From: CADAWZ01 sp045114665
GTDB taxonomy: Bacteria > Vulcanimicrobiota > CADAWZ01
Assembly (NCBI GenBank): GCA_045114665.1
Contig: JBGUKW010000240.1
Coordinates: 1 to 5,007, forward strand
Direction: 5' to 3'
Length of the DNA: 5,007 nucleotides
Of the stretch, positions 1-5,007 are shown one piece after another. Below the pieces are notes generated by a model. The model was not told the DNA's origin and ran no database searches. It worked only from the letters and a program-made list of their open reading frames with translations. Position numbers and translations under genes: made by a program. Each line of letters begins with the position of its first letter. Position 1 is the stretch's first letter.

Positions 1-19
1 ACCTTTAAAGTATAATACT

Positions 20-48
20 ATTATAATTTAATTTTAATAAAAAATCAA
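20..48 (-). promoter_or_regulatory. Possible promoter reading left out of the window
   Basis: On the minus strand a TTGATT box (43-48) and a perfect TATAAT (20-25) are 17 bp apart, the usual sigma-70-type spacing, with a predicted start near position 13. It lies just beyond the terminator of the 122-aa gene, where a promoter for a next leftward gene would be expected. The region is extremely AT-rich and contains other TATAAT-like strings on both strands, so chance occurrence is a real possibility. Confidence 0.35.
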
Positions 49-90
49 TATATTTTTTTATTCTTTTTTATAGTTTTATGTACTATATAA

Positions 91-143
91 AGAACTAAAA
101 AAAAACAGAGACTTTAAAAAAGACTCTGTTTTTTTTTAGTTCT
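91..143. terminator. Long palindromic bidirectional terminator
   Basis: Positions 91-115 and 119-143 form an inverted repeat with 25-nt arms, one mismatch (A111 against A123) and a 3-nt loop at 116-118. The arms hold a CAGAG/CTCTG core flanked by nine A's (97-105) and nine T's (129-137), so transcripts from either side would form a hairpin with a U-run. On the minus strand it ends the 122-aa gene, whose TAA stop (136-138) and last two codons lie inside the stem. It may also stop rightward transcription from outside the window. Confidence 0.8.
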
Positions 144-504
144 CATACGGTGGTTTAAAAACTCCACCTGCATGCATTCCTGGTTCCATTCCTTCTATTA
201 CACCTGAAGATGAATTGACTGCAAATTGCGGTTGTATTCCAGGTTCAAAACCTTGATTTATTCCAAAGTTTTGTTTTAATGCTTCTATGTCTATGTTAGA
301 GGAATTGGCAACTTCATTTTCGGGGCCTTCTACTTCAACAGTATCAGAAACATTTCTTGTTGCTAAAATATCTGGTGATTTTTCGGCAATATTGGGAATT
401 CGATCTTGGCTTGAATAAATCGAGTTTAATGAATTAACTCCAGCATTTGCCGAATTTATTGCATTTACCACTCTCATCACATCCTTTGATGATCTTAATA
501 TCAT
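136..504 (-). CDS. Hypothetical 122-aa protein with GxEPGx repeat
   Basis: I do not recognise this protein. It has no signal peptide and no membrane segment. The N-terminal 30 residues could form a helix rich in N, S, A and V. The middle (about 50-72) is acidic and probably disordered. The C-terminal part (about 80-122) is rich in G, P, Q and F and carries a short internal repeat, GFEPGI (85-90) and GMEPGM (105-110), 20 residues apart. It is a single gene with its own promoter at 526-553 and a terminator over its stop codon. The start is uncertain: ATG at 504 has only a purine-rich AAGATTAAG leader about 15 nt from the predicted transcript start, whereas the in-frame ATG at 477 (Met10) has AAAGGA (482-487) 4 nt upstream, better though tight. 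Coding status rests on the promoter, open frame and terminator forming a coherent unit. Confidence 0.65.
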   Translation of the reverse strand: MILRSSKDVMRVVNAINSANAGVNSLNSIYSSQDRIPNIAEKSPDILATRNVSDTVEVEGPENEVANSSNIDIEALKQNFGINQGFEPGIQPQFAVNSSSGVIEGMEPGMHAGGVFKPPYEN

Positions 505-525
505 CTTAATCTTTTATTTGTCTAT

Positions 526-553
526 ATTATACCACAATCTTGATTTCCCTCAA
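526..553 (-). promoter_or_regulatory. Extended -10 promoter of the 122-aa gene
   Basis: On the minus strand TTGAGG (548-553) is 16 bp from a perfect TATAAT (526-531), which is preceded by TGG, giving the extended -10 form TGnTATAAT. The predicted transcript start is near 519, leaving a leader of about 15 nt to the ATG at 504 or about 42 nt to the ATG at 477. Three phased GTTAAAA boxes lie upstream at 584-611. Confidence 0.65.
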
Positions 554-583
554 TTATTAATATGTAAAATTTAATGTGTAATT

Positions 584-611
584 GTTAAAAATCTGTTAAA
601 AAGTGTTAAAA
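584..611. repeat. Three phased GTTAAAA direct repeats
   Basis: GTTAAAA occurs at 584-590, 595-601 and 605-611, with starts 11 and 10 bp apart, about one helical turn. A further A-run at 566-569 is about two turns from the first. They lie roughly 65-90 bp upstream of the predicted start of the 122-aa transcript, between that promoter and the terminator of the PLD operon. Bent DNA or a repeated protein-binding site are both possible. Confidence 0.4.
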
Positions 612-640
612 TTTATAATATCATTTCAAATTCCCAAAAC

Positions 641-676
641 AAAAAAAATCCTATCAAATATTTTGATAGGATTTTT
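641..676. terminator. Intrinsic terminator of the PLD operon
   Basis: AAAAATCCTATCAAA (644-658) and its exact reverse complement (662-676) form a perfect 15-bp stem with a 3-nt TAT loop. On the minus strand the eight A's at 641-648 become a U-run after the stem, 16 nt downstream of the stop codon of the 817-aa gene. The T-run at 672-676 means it could also work on rightward transcripts. Confidence 0.85.
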
Positions 677-691
677 ACTAGCTTTTTAGTT

Positions 692-3145
692 TTATTTGTT
701 CATTTCTGCAATTTCATCATTTCTGGAAGGAAGAATTTCGAGAATTTCACCATCAACAGTAATATTTGTTTTGCTTGATGCAGGAAGATTTTTCTGTTCT
801 CCTGTTAAAAGTTCTTCTCCCTCTTTTAATTGAGAAAGTGCTTTTTGTAGTTTTGCCTGAGCTTCAACAGCTTTTTGAGTATCAAAGAATGTTCCAAAAT
901 ATTTTGAAAGAGTATCAAGATTTTCTGGTACGCTTGTGTCTAATGCTGCCATTTCTCTAAGTTGGTGATTCAAAAGCTCAAATTCAGCTTTTGTTGTACT
1001 TGTGTTATAGCTTGATGAAACAACATGTATTTTGACACCTTTTTTACAAACTTCCCCGAGAAGTTCTTTTAAATCTCTGTTTGTGTCGATTGCATTTTGT
1101 TCTATGGTGATTTTGTCTGAAGCTCCGAGGATTCCTGCTTTCATCCATTGATCGGAAAATGTTCCTCTTCCTATTCTTATCATCTCTTCATGTGTTATCA
1201 TACAGCCGATTCCTTTTTCTTTATCCATTGAATCAGCACTGAGAGAATGAGCTCCTGAATATGCTTTCTGTTTGTCAACTTCTATGTAGTTGTTATTGAT
1301 TTTTTCATCAGTCATGAACTGGAATTTGACACCTGCACTCTTTAGTTCTTTTATTGACTCCGCTGATTTTTTGTCGGCTTTTTCCATCAAAACATGAACA
1401 TCTACGCCTTTTTGGGCTTTTTGTTTGATAATAGCTGTCATCTCTTTGTCTGAGAGTTCTTTTGTTGTAATTATAATGCTTTCTTTTGCATCACTGATTA
1501 AATTTTTGAGTTGTTGTCTTGCATTTCCAGGACTTGTTACAACATCAGAGACTGGATTTGAAGCAACACCTTCAGATACTCCGCTGAGGTCATTTAGCAA
1601 TATGTTTTCAATGTCATTTACTTCTTTTGGAGCAATATTTATGACTCCATAACTATTGTTATAAGCAAATGCTGATTTTGAAAGGTTGTCTGGGAATGTT
1701 ATTGCTTCTTGACTGTCAACAACCATTGATGTCGATGTTGGTGGCTTGTATGTTGGATCAGCCCATTGTACTTTTACTCCAGCTTTTTGTAATGCTTCTG
1801 CTGTTTCGATATTTGTTTTGCATTCTGGATCCCAAGGGAATGGGTTTTGAGGCATGACAACAGATACATCTACGCCTCGTTTTGCGGCTTTTATCAATGC
1901 ACTTCTTGTTGCTGTATCGCTAAATAGACCTGTCTCAACAATTACAGATTTTTCGGCTGTTCTTATTGCATTCTTGAATGCAGAACCTATTGCCTTAGGG
2001 TCTGTGATTATCATTTTTGAAGGTATTTCAAAGCCTTTTTTCTGATATTTGTTAATAATTCCATCGAGTTGGTTTGAATCGTCATGGAATATGTAACCCA
2101 ATTCTCTGTTTTTGTCTATTGCAGATTTACTGAAGTTTTGAGAACCTACATAGGTTTTTCCGTCTTTTGTATCTGAGTCAACATTTACTGCTTTGGCATG
2201 GATATATGGACTGACAAGGAAATGTACATCAGCACCTTTTAGATGTAGATATGCTGCTGGTTGTAAATTGTTTTGAGCAATACCTGGGTCTGTTATTGTC
2301 AAATCTGCTTTTACACCTGAATCAATTTTTTGTGCTAATAAATCTACAACTGCTGCATCTGTGATTGCCTGTTGGAGTACAGATATTTTCTTCTTTGCTC
2401 CACTCATCATTTCTTGTAATTTGCTTCTTGCATTGTCAGGGCTTATTACAAGATTTGTGTCTCCCATGTCTGGAAGATCAACTCTTTCCCAATCGGAATT
2501 AAATATTGTCTCGATTTGATCTACAACTTTTTGATCGTCAATTAAGATTGCTCCTAAATCGAGGTTCTTGCCAAAAGTAGAACTTCCTAAATTACCTGTC
2601 AAAACAAGGGCTTTCTTGCCATCGAAAACCATGCTCTTTTCATGTGTAACACTTGTTTTGGAGAACTTTGGATTATCTGGCTTATATTCTGCTCCTCTGC
2701 TGACCATGTCATCAATAAATGGCTTACTTGGATCATCTTGTGTATGTGTCCAGTAGAAAGGATCATTTTCAACCATTAAACGAACTTTTACACCTCTGTC
2801 TAAAGCTCTATGGAAGGCTTCTGTAAGTTCAGGTGTATTTGCTGTAACAATGTAGATGTGAAGATCGATTGATTCTTTTGCATCATCTATCATGCTTACA
2901 AGAGTTTCTAAGCCTTTTTCTCTCATAACCATGATCTCAGGAGTTTTGATTACAGCTGCAGATTTATCGGATTCTTCAGATTTAGCAGTCTGTATAACAT
3001 CAGAAGAAATGCCTACATCTGCTATTTCTCTACTTCTGCTTGTGCTTTCAGTATGTACAACGGCTTCAGCCTGTTTTATACCATCTGTTTTTCCAACAGA
3101 TGACACTGTTGGTGTCATAGCGAAATTGATTCCACTAATATTCAT
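692..3145 (-). CDS. Four-domain phospholipase D-like protein, 817 aa
   Basis: PLD-superfamily enzymes cleave or transfer phosphodiester bonds in phospholipids or nucleic acids through paired HxKx4D motifs. Two intact motifs are visible: H168/K170/D175 followed by TGNLGSS (183-189), and H316/K318/D323 followed by GSQNFS (334-339) and NRELG. Domains lie at about 71-222, 233-372, 378-520 and 536-670. In domains 3 and 4 the His and Lys are lost (T470/T472/D477; N617/N619/D624), so only the first pair should be catalytic. A half-domain follows (676-711), then a helical tail (752-783). Residues 1-65 look disordered; no signal peptide or membrane segment is visible. Two-domain enzymes of this family (cardiolipin synthase, Nuc-like) are usually much shorter. 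The start has AGGAG (3153-3157) 7 nt upstream. It is the second gene of an operon, 10 nt after the 107-aa gene. The substrate cannot be told; lipid remodelling, nuclease or secreted effector are all open. Confidence 0.9.
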   Translation of the reverse strand: MNISGINFAMTPTVSSVGKTDGIKQAEAVVHTESTSRSREIADVGISSDVIQTAKSEESDKSAAVIKTPEIMVMREKGLETLVSMIDDAKESIDLHIYIVTANTPELTEAFHRALDRGVKVRLMVENDPFYWTHTQDDPSKPFIDDMVSRGAEYKPDNPKFSKTSVTHEKSMVFDGKKALVLTGNLGSSTFGKNLDLGAILIDDQKVVDQIETIFNSDWERVDLPDMGDTNLVISPDNARSKLQEMMSGAKKKISVLQQAITDAAVVDLLAQKIDSGVKADLTITDPGIAQNNLQPAAYLHLKGADVHFLVSPYIHAKAVNVDSDTKDGKTYVGSQNFSKSAIDKNRELGYIFHDDSNQLDGIINKYQKKGFEIPSKMIITDPKAIGSAFKNAIRTAEKSVIVETGLFSDTATRSALIKAAKRGVDVSVVMPQNPFPWDPECKTNIETAEALQKAGVKVQWADPTYKPPTSTSMVVDSQEAITFPDNLSKSAFAYNNSYGVINIAPKEVNDIENILLNDLSGVSEGVASNPVSDVVTSPGNARQQLKNLISDAKESIIITTKELSDKEMTAIIKQKAQKGVDVHVLMEKADKKSAESIKELKSAGVKFQFMTDEKINNNYIEVDKQKAYSGAHSLSADSMDKEKGIGCMITHEEMIRIGRGTFSDQWMKAGILGASDKITIEQNAIDTNRDLKELLGEVCKKGVKIHVVSSSYNTSTTKAEFELLNHQLREMAALDTSVPENLDTLSKYFGTFFDTQKAVEAQAKLQKALSQLKEGEELLTGEQKNLPASSKTNITVDGEILEILPSRNDEIAEMNK

Positions 3146-3152
3146 AAGACTG

Positions 3153-3158
3153 CTCCTA
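3153..3158 (-). promoter_or_regulatory. Shine-Dalgarno box overlapping upstream stop codon
   Basis: The minus strand reads TAGGAG here. TAG (3156-3158) is the stop codon of the 107-aa gene, and AGGAG (3153-3157) is the ribosome-binding site of the PLD gene, 7 nt before its ATG. This arrangement points to translational coupling of the two genes and supports the PLD start chosen. Confidence 0.8.
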
Positions 3159-3479
3159 TCTTCCCTTCTTTATGATTTTTTTTATATCTCTTAAAAAAGT
3201 GACGAGAGAATTTATATCATCTAAAAAACCAATTATATTTACAACATTTCTTGTTTCTTTGTCATATTTGAATTCTTTACCTGCAATTACTATATTCTGC
3301 TCTACATATCCAGTCTGTGAAGCATATTGATATCTTATATGACCTTTTGGATTAATGTAAATTTGATGGTTTAACCCATCTTCTTCTTTTATTCCATTTA
3401 TAGTTTCACTTTCGGTAACATCAAATCCATCTTCTTCAAGAATTGCTGTTAATACTTCACTATTGTGATTCCAGCTCAT
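3156..3479 (-). CDS. Hypothetical 107-aa protein, first gene of PLD operon
   Basis: I do not recognise the family. The protein is small and soluble-looking, with no signal peptide or membrane span. An acidic helical N-terminus (about 1-35, including LEEDGFD and IKEEDG) is followed by a stretch that looks like several short beta strands (about 38-75: QIYINP, IRYQYA, NIVIAG) and a C-terminal helix (about 85-107) ending in the basic KKIIKKGR. ATG at 3479 has GGAGAG (3489-3494) 9 nt upstream, and an extended -10 promoter lies at 3539-3544. It is the first gene of a two-gene operon, with its stop codon inside the ribosome-binding site of the PLD gene. Close coupling of a small gene to a large enzyme gene is common for chaperones, immunity proteins and regulatory subunits; which of these applies, if any, cannot be read from the sequence. 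Confidence 0.75.
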   Translation of the reverse strand: MSWNHNSEVLTAILEEDGFDVTESETINGIKEEDGLNHQIYINPKGHIRYQYASQTGYVEQNIVIAGKEFKYDKETRNVVNIIGFLDDINSLVTFLRDIKKIIKKGR

Positions 3480-3538
3480 ATTTTGTTTCTCTCCGAATAT
3501 TTTTACATTATTAATTATAAATAATTTATTTATTCAAA

Positions 3539-3544
3539 ATTATA
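3539..3544 (-). promoter_or_regulatory. Extended -10 element of the PLD operon promoter
   Basis: The minus strand reads TGGTATAAT, a perfect extended -10, as at the 122-aa gene. No convincing -35 is seen at 16-17 bp, which is tolerable for extended -10 promoters and could mean an activator is used. The predicted start near 3532 gives a leader of about 53 nt. An inverted repeat (3545-3565) abuts the upstream edge of the -10. Confidence 0.6.
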
Positions 3545-3565
3545 CCATAAAGTTTTATTTTATGG
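3545..3565. promoter_or_regulatory. Inverted repeat abutting the -10, operator candidate
   Basis: CCATAAA (3545-3551) and TTTATGG (3559-3565) are exact inverted copies separated by 7 bp, filling the spacer region between the -10 and the place of the -35 of the leftward promoter. A dimeric regulator bound here would block RNA polymerase. No regulator gene is present in the window, so this is a sequence-based guess. Confidence 0.4.
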
Positions 3566-3633
3566 ATATTTTTTTTGTTAATTTCTTGTTACTTTTTCAA
3601 TAAATTAAGTATTTTTAAATTTTTGATTAATAA

Positions 3634-3662
3634 TTGAATTTTTTTTTATAATATGTTATAAT
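3634..3662 (+). promoter_or_regulatory. Promoter of the 394-aa gene
   Basis: TTGAAT (3634-3639) and a perfect TATAAT (3657-3662) are 17 bp apart, and TGT before the -10 makes it an extended TGnTATAAT. The predicted start near 3669 gives a leader of about 68 nt ending in a strong AGGAGG (3725-3730), 6 nt before ATG 3737. It is divergent from the PLD operon promoter about 115 bp away. Confidence 0.7.
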
Positions 3663-3700
3663 AATCAAAATGTGTCTTTACTTTTGCCCTTTTTGGAATA

Positions 3701-3722
3701 TAAAGTTTTGACATTAAAGTTT
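3701..3722 (+). repeat. Paired TAAAGTTT direct repeats in the leader
   Basis: TAAAGTTT occurs at 3701-3708 and 3715-3722, 14 bp apart, in the 5' leader of the 394-aa gene. A third copy (TAAAGTTTT, 3548-3556) lies within the inverted repeat next to the divergent promoter. The copies may be binding sites for a shared regulator, but the background is AT-rich. Confidence 0.3.
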
Positions 3723-3736
3723 AGAGGAGGGAACAA

Positions 3737-4921
3737 ATGCAGTCAGTTAAATCGACTTCCGTAGCTATGCCACAAGCACCTGCTGCTTCTGCTCGCCCTG
3801 CGATGCCTAATTTAGCAGGAAACAATGCTGTAAGAAATTTTAATGGTTTTAATAAACCTATGCAAAATGGTTTAATGGGACAGATGGGACAGATGGGACA
3901 GATGAATAGGGGAGCCATGTTACCTCAACAGGGCAATATTCAAAGACCTAATATGCCTTTTACACAGCAGTTTAAAAATAACCTACCCAATAAGCAACAG
4001 CCAGCAACTACTGGTTTAAATAGGGGAATGAATTCTGTCTCTAATTCTCAGGGAATGCAGCAGCTTTCAAAATTGAATGCTCAATTAAATGCTGGTCCAA
4101 AAGTTTCTATTTTTGAGACCTCTCCTTCATTGGCAGGCAAACTTCCTGAATATCCTGAAGCCGCTTTTGAAAAGTTGAATAAGATGATGGAAGACAATAA
4201 ACAGACAAGAGATTCAGCTTCTCAAAAATTGTCTCGTCAACTTTCTGATATGAAAGAAAAATTCTTTGAAAATTACAGTTATAAAACTGAAAAAGGCGAA
4301 GATGGAAAGCCAAGAGTTGCAAAAGATGAGCAAGGTCGTCCACAGCTTCAGCAGGGAAAAGAAACATTTGAGCAGAGAATTGCAAGACAAGATCATGAGG
4401 CATCTGTAAGTAAATCATATTCTGATTATTACACAAGTGTCAAAGAGAATTTCCTTGCAAATGAAAAACAGCAGATAATGCAGTTCCTTCAAAACCATAG
4501 AAATGAACTCAATAACCCAACTATTCAGCAAGAACTTCAAAAAATGCTTGCTGAAAGTGAGAAAAAAGCTCAGAAACTTAAAAGAGATATTGATTCTCAA
4601 ATGCTCGAATTAGATCTTCCAGATGAAGATATGAGAAAGTTCGCAAGAGAAGAGAAAAAGAAACTCTACAAAATGGAAGACGAACACAAGAAGATGGAAG
4701 ATTCTTCTGCAGAAGCACATGAGTTGATCATGTATCAAGATCAGATGAATGCTCTTGCATTAGAGGAAAAGAAAAAATTGAAAGAGGCTTCAAATGATGA
4801 AGTTTTCCTTAGAAAACCTGAAGATTTCTTGAAACCTCCAGCACCTCCAACACTTGCAGAAATGCTTCCACCTTATCTCGTTTCAGCTCTTTACAATATG
4901 GGCATTTATGCAATCGAGTAA
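3737..4921 (+). CDS. Hypothetical 394-aa Q/M/N-rich coiled-coil protein
   Basis: I do not recognise the family. Three regions are visible. Residues 1-120 are low-complexity and rich in Q, N, M, G, P and A, probably disordered, with a perfect GQM triplet repeat (48-56). Residues about 140-350 are strongly charged (E, K, Q, D) and look helical, with a likely coiled coil at about 260-350; a less ordered stretch rich in G, D, K and P (about 184-208) interrupts it. The tail has a proline-rich segment (KPPAPPTLAEMLPPY, 366-380) and a short hydrophobic end. There is no signal peptide or membrane helix. AGGAGG 6 nt upstream and a good promoter at 3634-3662 fix the start. The gene is divergent from the PLD operon, and an IS200/IS605 element right end begins 2 nt after its stop; that stop codon appears to be host sequence, so the frame looks complete. 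A scaffold, adhesion or secreted role would fit the shape but is not shown. Confidence 0.85.
   Translation: MQSVKSTSVAMPQAPAASARPAMPNLAGNNAVRNFNGFNKPMQNGLMGQMGQMGQMNRGAMLPQQGNIQRPNMPFTQQFKNNLPNKQQPATTGLNRGMNSVSNSQGMQQLSKLNAQLNAGPKVSIFETSPSLAGKLPEYPEAAFEKLNKMMEDNKQTRDSASQKLSRQLSDMKEKFFENYSYKTEKGEDGKPRVAKDEQGRPQLQQGKETFEQRIARQDHEASVSKSYSDYYTSVKENFLANEKQQIMQFLQNHRNELNNPTIQQELQKMLAESEKKAQKLKRDIDSQMLELDLPDEDMRKFAREEKKKLYKMEDEHKKMEDSSAEAHELIMYQDQMNALALEEKKKLKEASNDEVFLRKPEDFLKPPAPPTLAEMLPPYLVSALYNMGIYAIE
3878..3904 (+). repeat. 9-bp tandem repeat GGACAGATG x3
   Basis: Three perfect in-frame copies of GGACAGATG, preceded by another ATG, encode GQMGQMGQM (residues 48-56). The perfect identity at DNA level suggests recent slippage. 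Gain or loss of units would change protein length by three residues without a frameshift. Confidence 0.85.
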
Positions 4922-4922
4922 A

Positions 4923-5007
4923 GTGAACTACTCGGCTACAAGTAGCCGAGCTTCTTGCTTCAACGACAGCGGTTATTACCACATTTCGTATTACTACGAA
5001 CAGCTTT
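4923..5007 (-). mobile_element. IS200/IS605-family element, right end (partial)
   Basis: On the minus strand the sequence reads GAAGCAAGAAG, then a perfect hairpin (CTCGGCTAC and GTAGCCGAG, 4931-4950), then TAGTTCAC ending at 4923. This arrangement of a hairpin just after the tnpB stop and a terminal TTCAC is familiar from right ends of IS605-type TnpB elements. The segment is more GC-rich than its surroundings. The element should extend rightward beyond the window, with its left end and target motif there. The exact cleavage point could be off by one or two bases. Confidence 0.65.
4960..5007 (-). CDS. tnpB: Probable C-terminal end of TnpB nuclease (partial)
   Basis: The minus-strand frame entering from the right edge encodes 15 residues, KAVRSNTKCGNNRCR, then TGA (4960-4962), 10 nt before the right-end hairpin. 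TnpB is the RNA-guided DNA nuclease of IS200/IS605 elements, and its gene normally ends just before such a hairpin. No catalytic residue falls in this fragment, and a second frame is also open across the region, so the assignment rests on the neighbouring hairpin and TTCAC end. Confidence 0.4.
   Translation of the reverse strand, partial: KAVRSNTKCGNNRCR

Larger units (their letters stand above)
4907..5007 (-). ncRNA. TnpB omega RNA 3' scaffold and guide (partial)
   Basis: In IS200/IS605 elements the right end is transcribed as omega RNA (reRNA), which overlaps the tnpB 3' end and carries a guide from the flanking DNA. Here the scaffold would include the 9-bp hairpin at 4931-4950 and end in GTTCAC at 4923. 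The next 16 nt (4922-4907, TTTACTCGATTGCATA on the minus strand) would be the guide, matching the stop codon and last codons of the 394-aa gene. The 5' part of the RNA is outside the window. Its identity is inferred from element structure only. Confidence 0.5.

Noticed and set aside
1..90. A coding region or RNA gene at the left edge
   Set aside because: The stretch is almost pure A/T with no open frame of note and no tRNA-like or other recognisable RNA fold; only a possible leftward promoter can be supported.
766..3194. Several plus-strand open frames of 60-100 codons inside the PLD gene
   Set aside because: They lie antisense to a clear PLD coding frame, lack good ribosome-binding sites, and give hydrophobic or biased translations typical of antisense frames.
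3708..3713. Perfect TTGACA as a -35 box for the 394-aa gene
   Set aside because: The position 17 bp downstream is in the SD/start region and has no -10 box; the TTGAAT-17-TATAAT promoter at 3634-3662 is far better placed.
3878..3904. Short tandem repeats as a CRISPR array
   Set aside because: The units are contiguous 9-mers in a reading frame, without spacers; no CRISPR repeats are seen anywhere in the window.
3721..4600. Minus-strand open frames of 60-109 codons inside the 394-aa gene
   Set aside because: They are antisense to a gene with a strong promoter, SD and coherent composition. Their translations are C/I/P- or F/L-rich shadows of the repeats and coiled-coil codons.
4931..4950. Hairpin after the 394-aa gene as its own intrinsic terminator
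   Set aside because: No T-run follows on the plus strand. The sequence fits an IS605 right-end hairpin read on the minus strand instead, although it might weakly slow transcription.

Overview
The window is AT-rich, uses ordinary bacterial signals (Shine-Dalgarno boxes, extended -10 promoters, intrinsic terminators, standard stop codons), and encodes mostly proteins with no obvious family. Base composition, the N-terminal 'MNISGINF' style of the large protein and the low-complexity proteins without signal peptides would fit an uncultured gut bacterium of the Gastranaerophilales/Vampirovibrionia type, but this is a guess; no marker gene is present.

Layout. Positions 1-90 hold no gene, only very AT-rich DNA with a possible leftward promoter for a gene outside the window. 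A 122-aa minus-strand protein of unknown function (136-504) has its own promoter (526-553) and ends inside a 53-bp palindrome that acts as terminator. A second hairpin terminator (641-676) closes a two-gene minus-strand operon: a 107-aa protein of unknown function (3156-3479), then an 817-aa protein with four phospholipase D (PLD)-type domains (692-3145). The stop codon of the small gene lies in the Shine-Dalgarno box of the large one, so their translation is probably coupled. The 257-bp gap at 3480-3736 carries two divergent promoters, an inverted repeat touching one of them and three TAAAGTTT boxes. A 394-aa Q/M/N-rich, coiled-coil protein of unknown function (3737-4921) reads rightward. Directly after its stop codon begins the right end of an IS200/IS605-family element: the 3' hairpin of a TnpB omega RNA and probably the last 15 codons of tnpB on the minus strand.

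Best points for follow-up. The PLD protein looks like a duplicated two-domain PLD unit, with intact HxKx4D catalytic motifs in the first pair and decayed ones in the second. It is paired with a small partner gene and faces a divergent coiled-coil gene, so these three may form one uncharacterised module. At the right edge, the flank next to the TnpB element, which should serve as its RNA guide, is the 3' end of the coiled-coil gene.
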